Assembly (NCBI RefSeq): GCF_949987515.2
Contig: NC_082688.1
Coordinates: 105,193,893-105,257,892 of the forward strand
Source: Delphinus delphis
Taxonomy: Eukaryota; Chordata; Mammalia; Artiodactyla; Delphinidae
DNA length: 64,000 nucleotides
Reading direction: 5' to 3'
Positions 47,595 through 59,335 of the stretch are shown here, in pieces. The notes beneath the pieces were generated by a model. That model had not been told where the DNA came from, did not search any database, and saw only the letters and a list, made by a program, of their open reading frames with translations. Numbering within the stretch: the stretch's first letter is position 1; each line of letters begins with the position of its first letter. A program made the translations under genes and the position numbers.

Positions 47595-47688
47595 TGGTGT
47601 ATATCTATCAGGCATGCAACCCATAAAAAAGGAATCTGAACCACAAATAATAGGAGGCTCTAAAAAACGGCTCAAGCTAGAAACCAGA
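47595..47688 (+). other. Possible cryptic exon / unexplained open segment
   Basis: A frame open on the plus strand (about 47389-47718) contains a hydrophilic, lysine-rich patch, MQPIKKESEPQIIGG then SKKRLKLETR. Here it is flanked by a possible acceptor (T-rich tract then atag, AG at 47593-47594) and a possible donor (CCAGA then gtaagc at 47689). The upstream part of the frame looks like random AT-rich intron translation. I do not recognise the peptide. It could be a minor HMBOX1 5' exon, a decayed repeat or chance. Confidence 0.15.
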
Positions 47689-49009
47689 GTAAGCACCACC
47701 ACGTTGTCCACGTTATAGAAGCTATGGAGATTTTCAGTATCACTGCAAACCATGATTTTAGCAGATTCTGCCAAAATCTGTTTCTCTCAAAAAGAAAGCT
47801 AGTGGTATTGAAATTTTTCTGAAAATAATATTAAGTAATATGTGATTAAATTGCTAGGTGCAACTTCCCCTCCCCACCCCCTACCCCCCAGGTGACTTAC
47901 TGGTCTTAGGTCCCATCCTAAGTAAAGAGTATAGATTTTCTGAGAGATAATGTGATGTAAAACTCATAGAGCCTATTTAAATATAACCCAGTGCTTTAGA
48001 TAACTTGTTTTTCTTGATCTTAGATGAGACAAATTGGAAATTTACTATACATTGTTTTGGACACTTTCCAAGAGCATTTAGTTACTGGAAGGCCCTGGCT
48101 TTAGCATAGTTTTACCCTTACAGTGGTAACAAGGTTGAAGTTGCAGTAAGTTTTTCCAGTGGTTATTATAATCCTAATGTAGTAATTTACAGATCCTTGA
48201 CTTGGGCTATAAGGATAGTGGGGTTTTTTTGTTTGTTTACATTTACAGACAGAAGGGGAAAAAAGAACCTAGTCGATTTAACTTTGAAGTAATGAGTTTT
48301 ACTTTTTTTGAATCTTAAAAGAGGTGTCTACACACCTCTTCCTATAAGTGGTAAAATGATTCTAATCCATTTAAAGGACATTTAGGTTTTTCTTAAATTT
48401 AAAGTGCTGATTATAAGAACGTTTACTAAATTTCACAGATTCTCTGTAGCTTCTCTGTCCATGTTATGTTCAGTGATGGTCTGTGTGTCATTTATTGAAA
48501 ATATTTAATAGCTGTCTTTACTGTATGCATATTAAACAATTAGTGTGGAGTTGCCAAGTGGCAGTAATTGTAAGTTATTTAGTCACATTTTTCAGAGAGG
48601 AGAAAGTCAAATACTGTGGCTATTGCTGATATGAGGATGATTTAATACTAAACCTTTCTGCTTTTGATAAAGTAATAGTATGATTAAAATGAGAAGCTGT
48701 TGGCTTGGGCCTAGTCAGTGAAGCCTTGGAATCATCCTCACTCTCCCTTTTCTAATCATAAGTTGATTTTATATCGTCTGTATATATCTATTCAATTAGT
48801 TTCATTCTATTGCTATTCCCTTAATTGAGGCCTTCATCATTTCTGTCTTTCCTCGTCAGTCTATTAACTAATTTTGAGGTTTCAGTTTTTTTCCTTAGTA
48901 GTTATTCACTCCTACCTGATCTTGCTAAAATAAAATGTGAATTTGAATATTGGTCTTCCTTTGCTTATAATCCTTCATTGGCTCCTTAGCCTTTCAGATA
49001 AATCCAAAC

Positions 49010-49225
49010 TATCATTCCACCTGTGTCCAAATCTTGGCTCTGCCACTTACTAGCTATGTGACCTTAGACAAATGATTTAATCTGTCTGTGCCTTCGTTTT
49101 CTCATCTGTTGAAAGGGAATAAATACTCCTTATTTCATAGGATTATTGTGAGCCCTTACAATGATGTTGAGTCCTTAGACTGCTCTTGGCATATCGTAAA
49201 TGTTAACTATATAATTACCATGTTA
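49010..49225 (+). mobile_element. MIR element
   Basis: The sequence 'tcttggctctgccacttact', 'agctatgtgaccttagacaa', 'tttctcatctgttgaaaggg' and 'aggattattgtgagccctta' is one of the best MIR matches in the window. Confidence 0.85.
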
Positions 49226-50515
49226 AACCAGATAGTTTATGTTCTGGTTCCTGCCTTATAATTTATCATTACCAATCCCAGACCCTATGCCTTAGCCATG
49301 CCAAAGTGCTGGTAGGCCAAACAAGCCTCTTTAGTATAGATAAGGAGGGTTGGGTGTTAATCTGTGAGAGTTGCAGTTGTCAAAAGTAAAGAATTGTGAA
49401 CTTTAAAGTATATTGCTATGTGAAGAATGCTTCCATATTCTCTGGCTTCTATTTTTTTCTCCCAAAGTAAAAAGTAATATTAGTTAAATTACTGCCTAAT
49501 TCAGGCTACAATTTTAAAATTCACTTTTCTAGCCCCATTAATACATTCTTATGTTTGTAACCTAGATTTCCCCTTGTTAATCTGACTTTTCTTATCTTCT
49601 CAGTAACTTCATTGAAGACCTATTAACTTTGTGTAGCTTCTTTCACTTTTCCCCCCCACAAATCTGAATCCTTGTTCCTTCCATTTCAGGTAATGTGTTT
49701 TCTTTACATTGCTATTGGAACAATTGCATAGTTGCATTGTATGATCTGGAAGCCACTTTAGACAGACATCAGTTTTATTTACACGCTGATGTTTATACTT
49801 GAGGTTGGGTGGCCTGACCGCTTCAGTTGATTTTCCAAAGTGGTAGATGATATACATATGCTGATTTACATCTGTGTCGCATTCCTCTCAAGGAGGAGAA
49901 AGAGTGCCCTGTTTTCACCAAACTGAGTCTCATAAGGATAAATGTTACCCAAAATGATTGTGTAGAGGAAGCAGGATGATAGCTAAGGTATCAGTTCAGA
50001 CGTTAGAATGTAATTTTTGTAGGAGGCTGTATTATGACTGTAGTTTGCAACCACTAATTTAGCCAGCATTTGCCTTCGTGAAACATAATTGTTCACTGTG
50101 GGGAACTTGAAAGTAGCTATTCTGAATATTATCTTTATTTGGTTGAAAATCCATTTTCTGGAGTCAAAGATAGCCTGTGTTTAGTTTTACGTTGTAGCTG
50201 TTTAGAACCATTAGGGACAAGAATAGTTGCTGTTCACTTTGTTGTGTGAGGAAGACCTCTTTGAAAAGATGGCATGATCTTATTTGGAATACTGTGTCAT
50301 GCTCTTCAAAAAACTCATATTCCTTCAAACGTGGAAGTTCTAAGGTTAAATATAAATTTCTTTTGAGATTTTTTCCCCTCAGAAAAAGTTTTTTCCTTTA
50401 AATAAAGTATAATAGTTAAAAAATATATATACTGATTGCATTTTAATGCAACCTAGGCATCAACCGACCTGATTATCTTCCGTAAAACAAGATATTGTCA
50501 ATGGCCACAAGTGAT

Positions 50516-50571
50516 TGGTTACTTCTAATCTTATGTTCCTTAGTGGTTACTTCTAATCTTATGTTCCTTAG
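50516..50571. repeat. Perfect 28-bp tandem duplication
   Basis: The unit beginning tggttacttctaatcttatg and ending ttccttag occurs twice head to tail (50516-50543, 50544-50571) without mismatch. It does not lie in a recognised repeat. Confidence 0.95.
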
Positions 50572-50734
50572 TCAACAGCATATCAATTAGGTGCCTTTAC
50601 TCTGTTATTGACTGTGAAAGTTTGTGTGTATTACCTGGTTAGGTCTCAGTTTTCCAGTCTATTAAACAGGGTATTTAGGTTAATTTTTTTATATTTGTGG
50701 TATTTTTGTTATTAATTAAACTAAAAATTGTTTA

Positions 50735-51265
50735 TTTACTTTTTTAAAATATTTTTTTATTGTGGTAAAAGTCACATAATATAAAACATACTATTTTAAC
50801 CATATTTAACTTTACAGTTCAGTGGCACCAAGTACATTCACATTGTTGTGTAACTCTTACCGTCATCCATCTCCCAAATTTTTCACCTTCCTAAACTGAA
50901 ACTCTGTCTCCTTTAAACACTAACTCCCCATTCCTCCTCCCCACACCCCGGCCCTGGCATCTACCAATGTACATTCTGACTCTATGAATTTGACTATTCT
51001 AGGTACCTCGTATAAGTGGAATCTTTAAATAATTATGGATTCACAGGCAGTTGCAAAAATAGTATAGAGGGCCCTGTACCTTTCACTCAGTTTCCCCTAA
51101 TGGTTACATCTTACATAACTTTAGTGCAATATTAAACCCAGGAAATTGGCATTGGTACTATGTGTATGTATAGTTCTTTGCCATTTTATCACATGTGGAT
51201 TCTGTAACCACCACCACAATCAAGATACAGAACTCTTATCACCCCAGAGATTAAATAATTCCTCT
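50735..51265 (-). mobile_element. Old L1 3' sequence, minus strand (two blocks)
   Basis: The sequence 'tttttattgtggtaaaagtc', 'gtgtaactcttaccgtcatc' and 'gaatttgactattctaggta' is followed by a second block with 'aatggttacatcttacataa' and 'accaccaccacaatcaagat'. Both are common in reverse-oriented old L1. Confidence 0.65.
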
Positions 51266-51386
51266 TATTCATAAATTCTGTTGTTTTGTCAGCATAAGGA
51301 GAAAGATACCAATTTTTGGGTCAGTAACGTCACTCTTTTGCCTTTTGTAGTTTGGAAATTCTTTTGGCACATCTTGAAAGTTTTTA

Positions 51387-51730
51387 AATTAATTAATTAA
51401 TTAATTTTTGGCTGCACTGGGTCTTTGTTGCTTCGCGTGGGCTTTCTCTAGTTGTGATGAGCGGGGGCTACTCTTCGTTGCGGTGCGTGGGCTTCTCATT
51501 GCGGTGGTTTCTCTTGTTGTGGAGCACGGGCTCTAGGCGCATGGGCTTCAGTAGTTGTGGCACGTGGGCTCAGTAGTTGTGGATCGCAGGCTCTAGAGTG
51601 CAGGCTCAGTAGTTGTGGTGCACGGGCTTAGTTGCTCTGCAACATGTGGGATCTTTGTGGACCAGGGATCGAACCCATGTCCCCTGCATTGGCAGGCGGA
51701 TTCTTAACCACTGTGCCACCAGGGAGGCTG
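51387..51730 (-). mobile_element. CHR-type SINE, extended long form, minus strand
   Basis: The target duplication atcttgaaagttttta is perfect (51371-51386 and 51731-51746). Like the copy at 26164, its body has three 'cagtagttgtgg' units (about 51550-51625), so both belong to the same extended subfamily. Confidence 0.93.
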
Positions 51731-53814
51731 ATCTTGAAAGTTTTTATGGAAAATTCCAATTAAGCTTTCTTATGAGAATTTAAAAATTGGCAAGCTTTAC
51801 TTAATTGAAAATTTACAATATTAGTATCTATTAAACATTTTAGTAAAAAGTTAACAATAATATTAAAAATGTCTGTAAATCGAATGTGTATGATTTAAAT
51901 GAATTCAAGGCTTAAATGATATATTTCTTGCCAGAGAGGATGTATGCTAGAATCTGTATTAGATAAACAAAATTATTGTTATTGTGGCGTTAGTTTGGTC
52001 TTTGACAGTGTTGAAGCAAACTTGTTGGATTAATTTATTGTGAACTCACGTTACGGTTTTTGGGATTTGTTATATGGGAATACTCTTCAAAGAAAGTCAG
52101 TTCAAAGACTGTTTTCAGAGAAAATATCTTTAGAAGAAAAAAAATGGTAAAGATACTATTGTTAGTCCAGGTACAAGAAAGGACCATCAGTCAGGTTAAA
52201 GGCTAGTTACAGGGCTGGCCTTTGCCTCCTCTTTATCAGCTGTTATGAGTTATAAAGCCTGTCTTCAAAGATGAGGCTATTAATCCAACGTACTACTGAT
52301 TATTACAGACCTCAAACAACAAAGGTCTGCTTTAAGTAGGCTTACAAAATATTTTCAAATATATTAACAGAAAAGATATGTCATGTGGTTTTTGTCTCTT
52401 CTGGGTTTGAGACAGTTTTTTTGTCAACACTGATAATTTGCTTTGAAAACATCAATTAAATTTTAATTTGTTTCATTGATAAGAATATGGTAAATATTGG
52501 TGGTTCTTCCTGATAAGTAAAATTCATATTTAGAGAACTTGCTGGCTATCTGAAATTTCACTTTCTTCCTGGTACAATTTTTTTTCTCTTTGGATTTATC
52601 TGTTGCCAGCTTTTTGTGTATCTCGGTGTACATTCTAAAAAAAATAGTGCTTTAATCAGGAGTTGTTTGGCTTCAAGGAGAGGTTGTTGTAGGGATCTAG
52701 CTCTTTTCGGTTGATAAAGAACAACTAGACCTTGTGCAAATGGGAGAATTGTCAGGATCTGAGAAGCTAGCCTCTCTGCCTCTCATTCTGGGGATATATG
52801 GTTTCTTGTCTTGCCTTCTCTTTACAGGTCTGCTTCATCTACCTTTCCCACTTCTCCCTTCCACTTCTATTTGCCTTGCTATAGTTTTTCTTGGTTTCTG
52901 CTTCTCCATAACTTTGACTTGCACGTGGATTTGGTTTGCCATATTGCTGACTTGAACTGATCTTTCCTTCAGCTAAAGCTTACCTCCTGATGGTGACAGT
53001 GTGTTTCTTTTAGTTCAGTTGGCGAGAGAGAAATCTGAATGCATTGCATGACCATGAGTTAGATGTGTGTTCCTATTCCATGACCTTGGTGAGTAGGATG
53101 CAGGAGGAAGTCACCTTTCATATAAGGCTAATGCCTTTGGGTGCTCTACATGAGGAGGATTCTTTTCTAGGGATTGAACAGGGCATTCAGTTAAATATGT
53201 CAAGTCTAGCAGTGCATGTGTAGGTACTCTGGGATACAAAGGTGAATTGAATGTCATCCTTCAAGGATCAAATAATTTTCAGGAAATGGCAGAAGTCTCC
53301 CAGTATAATTTAGTGTTAGCTTTTTATGTTAGCCATCTCAGGCCAACCAGAACGATGACACAGTAGGACTACAGAACTAGCCAGGATTAAGGAAAGAGAA
53401 CCAGAGGGAACACTAGAGACATGGCTTCAGATTCTACAATCTGAATCACAGATCTGCTAAAGCATGAAAGTACCTAGAAGCCCTTCTTTCAAGATCCTAG
53501 TTGCTGCTATCATGAAGCATCCCTGTTGAATAAAGAGGCTCTGTTTTCAGTTCCACGTCATATCAATAGACAGCTTTTTGGCCACCATTTGTCCCACCGT
53601 TGGGGTCAAAAGACATCTTAGAAGAACTCACTCCTTCACAATTCCAGAAACTGGACCATTCTCACAGACCCTGTCTGCATAGTGATTACAAAATATCTTC
53701 CATCCTTGATAGGCTTTTGCGGTAAATCAGGACAAAGACAGGACATTTGCGCCTCTTTACTTTAGGGGCAATAAACAGGAATTCAGATGCTGAGTCTGTA
53801 ACAGTGAGCATCTT

Positions 53815-54141
53815 CTTTAACACAGATCTGGTAACATAACAATTGACATATTGAATACTGGAGAGAGTGTGGTGAAAAGGAACCCTTCTTCACTGTTGGT
53901 GGGAATTGAAAACACTATGGAAAACAGTATGGAGGTTCCTCCAAAAACTAAAACTAGAGTTGCCATATGATCCAGCAATCCCACTCCTGGGCGTATATGC
54001 AGAGAAAACTCTACTTTGAAAAGATGCATGCACCGCAGTGTTCATAGCAGCACTATTTACAGTAGCCAAGACGTGGAAACAACCTAAATGTCCATTGACA
54101 GATGAATGGATAAAGATGTGGCATGTGTATGTATATGTATA

Positions 54142-54178
<37 letters not shown>

Positions 54179-54608
54179 CACAATGGAATATTACTCAGCC
54201 ATAAAAAGGAATGAAATAATGCCATTTGCAGCAACTGATGGACCTAGAGATTATCATACTACGTGAAGTAAGTCATACAGAGAAAGACAAATGTCATATA
54301 ATATCACTTCTATGTGGAATCTAAAATATGATACAAACGAACTTATTTACAAAACAGAAACATACCCACAGACATAGAAAGCAAACTTATAGTTACCAAA
54401 GGGGGAAGGGGAGGGGGAGGGATAAATTAGGAGTTCGGCATTAGCAGATACAAACTACTGTATATAAAATAGATAAACAAGGTCCCACTGTATAGCATAG
54501 GGAACGATATTCAATATCCTGTAATGAAAAAGAATATACTGAATCACTTTGCTGTACACCAGAAACTAACACAACATTGTAAATCAACTACACTTCAATA
54601 AAAAGGTA
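53815..54608 (+). mobile_element. L1 3' end, cetartiodactyl-type, fairly well kept
   Basis: L1 3' text runs in order from 'gttggtgggaattgaaaaca' through 'ccactcctgggcgtatatgc', 'cgtggaaacaacctaaatgt' and 'tgctgtacaccagaaactaa' to 'actacacttcaataaaaa'. A (TG)n(TA)n microsatellite (about 54122-54178) and a G-rich tract (54401-54421) lie inside. Confidence 0.85.
54122..54178. repeat. (TATG)n/(TG)n/(TA)n compound microsatellite
   Basis: The sequence 'tatgtatatgtatatgtgtg' leads into alternating TG then TA dinucleotides, within the L1 3' end. It is likely length-variable. Confidence 0.93.
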
Positions 54609-54672
54609 AAAGACATATTGGGTCAGTCCAGTGTCCAGTCAACACCATATTTTCTTTTTAACAGAAAATCTA

Positions 54673-54876
54673 AGGACTTCCCTGGTGGTCCAGTGGGTAA
54701 GACTCCATGCTCCCAATGCAGGGGGTCTGGGTTCAATCCCTGGTCGGGGAGCTAGATCCTGCATGCATGCCGCAACTAAGAGTCCACATGTCGCAACTAG
54801 AGATCCTGTGTGCTGCAACTAAGACCCAACACAGCCAAAAATAAATAAATAAATAAGATTAAAAAAAGAAAAGAAA
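54673..54876 (+). mobile_element. CHR-type SINE, intermediate form
   Basis: The head ggacttccctggtggtccag is followed by a body with repeated 'gcaactaaga' units and a tail (AAAT)n then (GAAAA)n. The target duplication agaaaatcta occurs at 54663-54672 and 54877-54886. Confidence 0.91.
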
Positions 54877-55547
54877 AGAAAATCTATGATGTCAGGGAAA
54901 AGAACTAGAGCTCCCCCACCCAATGTCAGTATTGAAGTTGATATGGATTTCAGGGCTAATAACTCCAGAACCAAGTCTTGATTATGTTACCAAACCAGGA
55001 CTGAAATTTTAGAAATAAACACAAGTCAAGCATAGGCAGTGAAAGAACCTAGAAGATCTGAGTCAATACAAAGCCACAGGAGAGAAACAGTTGGGGAGTG
55101 TTTACTTTTAACACTTAGGCTGCAGCAGAGGAAGGAAGGCAGTGCAACTTTTGTTCAAAAGAATTGCCTGGAAAGAGTATTAAAATTTTAGTTTGCTGAG
55201 CTCCACTACCAGGTTCCTAAAATCTTAGATGGGCCTAGGAGTATGCGTCCTTTATAAACATACTAGATAACTCTAATAATGTGGTTCTCAGAACATTTGA
55301 AAAATGCATGGACAAGCATAGTACCTACTGAGAACCTTCTACGTGTTTGGTTCTGTGGTAGAGTGCTTGGTAATCTTAAATACCTGTTTGAAACTCGAAA
55401 TGTTTTCTCCCCAACATTTGCCTGCATTATGTTAAACATTGCATATCCATCCTCTATAACTGTTTATATCACTAAATTGTGCCATGGGATATGCTCTGCT
55501 TAAGCAAGACTGTTTTTCTAGATGTTATACTTAATGGTTAGTAAGAT

Positions 55548-55592
55548 CGTATGGAAAAACCCGAACGGGCTTTTTGGCCAACCCAATATTAT
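55548..55592. mobile_element. Single mariner terminal inverted repeat
   Basis: The sequence 'ggaaaaacccgaacgggctt' continues with 'tttggccaacccaatatt' and is the terminus of a Tc1/mariner-type element common in cetartiodactyls. The opposite terminus was not found nearby, so only one end, with some flank, remains. Confidence 0.65.
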
Positions 55593-55844
55593 GCCCAAAC
55601 ATCGAGTCTTTTCTGGTTATATCATCAGTTCATTTTCTTAAACTTTTATATTTTCACATTCCAGCTCTTAAGGCAGTCTTCCCTTCTTTTTTTTTCCCCA
55701 ATAAATTCTCTCCTATTCTAGTTTTCTGGATCCATTAAGCAAGATTTTTTCATAGTATGCCATTTTGAAACTTTGCCCTCACAAATTTAATTACATACTT
55801 TTTGGGGGTCTGTCATCAGTCTTCTCAGAGTCTTAATTAATCCT

Positions 55845-56075
55845 AGAATATTGAGCTGGTTGAGAACATGGACTTAGGAGCCAGACTGTTCAGGTGCACA
55901 TCTGACCTCCACAACTTACTCTGTAACTTTATTAAACCTTGCTGTGTCTCAGTTTCTCCATCTGTAAATTGGAGATAAATGTAAGTACCCATATCATAGG
56001 ATTGTTGTGAGCATATCAGGCAATATTGTAAAGTGCTTAGGATAGTGGTTGGCACAGATTAAGGCACACCTTATT
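55845..56075 (+). mobile_element. MIR element
   Basis: The sequence 'acatggacttaggagccaga', 'tctcagtttctccatctgta' and 'aggattgttgtgagcatatc' follows MIR in order. Confidence 0.8.
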
Positions 56076-56489
56076 ATTAGTTGGCTCTGCCTTTGTGTCT
56101 AAGGTATTTACTCCTCTCCTGTAAATAGAATTTTCATATGTTGGAAGTAATCCCTTCCTAGCTAACTTATTTTTTGTTTGTTGATTTGTTTTTCTCAATT
56201 AATCCTTTTGTAGGCCTTAGTTGCATTTGACACAAATGCCTATTTCCTTTTAGTTAAAATTCCTTCTATCCAGGTCTTCTTCCTTCTGTCATCTTTTTCC
56301 TTTCTTGTTAAAATTTACCTCTGGTCTTAGAGTTCCTACATTTAAAACCTTTAAATCACTCGTTTAGTACTTTCCTTTTCGTACCTCTCTCCCTCCTCCC
56401 CCATCTAATTTATCAGCAATGTTCTGCTGATTCTTGCGCCATCATGTCTCTTAGATCATTCTCTTCCTTTTTACATTTGTAGTTGCCAT

Positions 56490-57200
56490 CCTCATCACTT
56501 CTTGCTGAGATGATTGCAGCAGTAAAACTGGCCTTCCTGCCTTTTCCCTGCTCTATCCCATGGTGCACAGTACTGTTAGAATAATTTTCATCAAACACTT
56601 TTCATCAAGTCATTCAAGAAGTACCTTAGTTCGAATTGTGTTATATTTCAGTTTTTTATCTTTGTGCTTTTTTTTTTTTTTAAGGTTTTCTAACATTTTT
56701 TTCCCTCCCTTACCAGCATTCTATCTTCTTAGATGTTTTCTGTATGACATTCAGGTAAATTACCTTTCTTCCTGCTGTATGTTTTCAGCCTTTATTTCTT
56801 GGTATTTGCTACTTTCTCCATTTAATATGTTGGTATAGCCTTATCTTTCCAGTAAAAATGTTCTTCATAAAACCCATTTAAAGCCTTCTCTCTCTGAGGA
56901 GACATTTTCCAGTGAACCTTGTCACACTTGGACCAGTCATTTTCTCCGTATATGAGCTGCACTTATATACTCAGTTACTAGTTTATATAATTTTTTGTAT
57001 TTACTTGTGTGTCACATTTTAAATATTTTAGTTTTCATTTCATGTGTATGAATTGGGTTCCTAGTTGAAGTGTAAAGCCCTTGTGTCTCCTATGGGCTTA
57101 TCCTTCTCTGAATTCTTTTCTCTCCCCCTTTAATTTTCATAGTTCGTTTACTATGTCTCATTCATCCAACCAGTATTGATTACATATCATGTAAGACCTA
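56490..57200 (+). mobile_element. L2-like stretch (patchy)
   Basis: Pieces such as 'gcagcagtaaaactggcctt', 'cttctctctctgaggagaca' and 'tttatttcttggtatttgct' follow L2 order loosely; the middle is diverged. Confidence 0.45.
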
Positions 57201-57639
57201 GGCCTAGACTTTAGGAAGCTCACAGTTTGGTTTTGATAGGATCAGAAGGAGGACTCAATCCTGAGTTACAGATCTCAGTACTATATCTGAGTTATTCTTG
57301 ATTCAGTAATTTCTCTGACCCACCCTTAAAAATAGTAATTAGCACTCAATAGATTGCTGAATCTAAGTTCCTGACAAATATTTTTGCTATAGAATGCTGG
57401 TAGTAATGACAGTAGTTCAGAATGGTCAGAGTAGATGATAGGTAGGAATTTTAGGTTCACTGTCTTCTGAGGATAAGCTCAGGTTTTTCCTCTTTTATTT
57501 TACCAGAACAGTGGGAGATCTAGGGACTTAAAAATTGCAATTATGAAGTTATTATATAGAAAAGAATATAAGCAATGGAAAAGTATGTATAAAATAACAA
57601 GTGTAGCTTCCCCCTCTTCTTCCCAACACATTCTACCTT

Positions 57640-58145
57640 GGTTCCTGTCTATTGGTCATAACAAACCTTCCTAAACCATAGTAGTTTAAAACAGCAATAA
57701 TCATTTTATTATCCTCTTTCAGGGTTCTGGGAGTTGCCTCAGTTAACTGGTTCTCACGTGGGCTCTCTCGTCTGGAGTGTTAAGTGGTTCTCATGTGGGC
57801 TCTCTCGTCTGGAGTTATGTGAAGGCTAGATCACCCATGTGTCTGATGCCCAAGTTGGGAGAACTCACACAACTGAAGGCTGAGATATAGCTTCTTAGGC
57901 ACCTCTCTCAGTCTCTGTGATCTCTCCAGTATGGTGGCTTCAGGATAGTTGGATTTCTTACATGGTACCCCAGGGCTGGCTCCAAAAGCAGGTGTCCCAA
58001 AAAAGAAAGAAAGCTAAGCATATCACTTTTTATGACCTAGCTTTGGAAACCACACATTGTTACTTATCCAGGCAGTCATGCTGGTCTGCCCAAGTTCAAG
58101 AGCTGGGAACACAGACAGACTCTACCTCTTGATAGGGGGAGTGAC
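57640..58145 (+). mobile_element. Ancient repeat block, family uncertain, containing a tandem duplication
   Basis: The sequence 'aaccatagtagtttaaaaca', 'tctgggagttgcctcagtta' and 'actctacctcttgatagggg' reads like a widespread mammalian repeat found in many introns. I cannot name it. It holds the duplication at 57748-57815. Confidence 0.45.
57748..57815. repeat. 37-bp-period tandem duplication
   Basis: The unit at 57748-57784 (tggttctcacgtgggctctc..) is repeated from 57785 to 57815 over 31 bases with one mismatch, a C to T at a CpG. Confidence 0.93.
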
Positions 58146-58454
58146 AACATTTCTAGAATAATATGTATGAAGGAAATATTGTTGTGGCAATTATGGAAAA
58201 TATAAAACATCAGGGATAAATGCTGTTAATAATTTGTTTTACTGTTAAATCATTTTCTTTGTATGTACAAATCATATTTCCAACTGTCTACTTACATGAT
58301 TTTATCATACTCCAGCTTTTTTTTTTAAATGTCATTAGGTAACTTTGCTATATTTGACACGGACATATGTTATCCCATTACGTGACAAAATAAATATTTA
58401 ATATTCTAAGAGGTAAAACAACTTATTTGATAGATGTTAGAGTTACTGTTTTTT

Positions 58455-58490
58455 AAAAATTTTTATTTTATATTGGAGTATAGTTAACCA
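58455..58490 (-). mobile_element. Short L1 3'-end fragment
   Basis: The sequence 'tttttattttatattggagt' then 'atagttaaccaactta' resembles the reverse of the cetartiodactyl L1 end. Confidence 0.45.
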
Positions 58491-59089
58491 ACTTATTTTT
58501 TATTTAACAACATATAATGTTGTCATTACCTTATTTTTTTTGAACATCATAAATTAGTGAATCATAATTTGCCATAACGACTCATCTAATAGTAGACATT
58601 TAAGCTTTTTGGAGTTTATGCGTAGGAACCTCTCTTGACTGGTAGTGGATAGGCCTGCAGTAAATGTTGCAATAATAGGACTACATAGTCAAGAGATAAT
58701 AAGCTTTTTCCTCATGCTGCTCTTCCAACCATTTGGAAATTGTTTCTTAAATTTCTTTTTTTCCCTTTGCTTCTGCTGCCTCCTTTTCCTCTCCCTGGTC
58801 TGACTAATTCAGTAATTCTGTGCTTCTGTCTTGATCTCAGAAAAGATGTGGAAGAAATGGGACTATCATCATATATAAAGTAAAGCTATCTTATTTGGTA
58901 CTTTACCAATTCAAGGATTGTTTTTCTTTCTTTCTGCTAAGTATAGAGAAGCCATTAATTTCACCTAGTAGTTGATCAATTAATCAAAAAAATTGGCTAT
59001 AGTAAAAATCATTAAAAGCTGATTACTTAAACATTTCACTTTAATGAAAAAATATAAATATACATGTATTTATCAGTCATTTGATACAG

Positions 59090-59335
59090 GGTGGTGGGTC
59101 TCCATTGGGATGATTTTACCCCCTGGGGATATTTAGCAGTGTTTGGAGACACTTTTGATTGTCAGATCTGGGCGGGGGTGCTGCTGTTGCCATCAAGTGG
59201 GTGGTAGAGAAACCACTGGTAGGATGGCTGCTAAGCATCTTTCAGTTCTCAGGACAGTGTTGCTTTCCACCCCCACCTGCAGACAATGAATTCTCTAGTC
59301 CAAAATGTCCATAGTGCTGGGGGTCAAGGAACCTT
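59090..59335 (+). mobile_element. MER20-like hAT-Charlie element, nearly complete
   Basis: It follows the MER20 order: 'gggatgattttaccccctgg', 'ggatatttagcagtgtttgg', 'agacacttttgattgtcaga', 'ggatggctgctaagcatctt' and 'gtccaaaatgtccatagtgc'. Length is close to the 219-bp consensus with small insertions. No transposase is encoded. Confidence 0.78.

Noticed and set aside
54615..54640. 'attgggtcagtccagtg' as a partner mariner end for 55548
   Set aside because: It shares only the first few bases with the mariner terminus (attgggt) and lacks the ggccaaaaag core.
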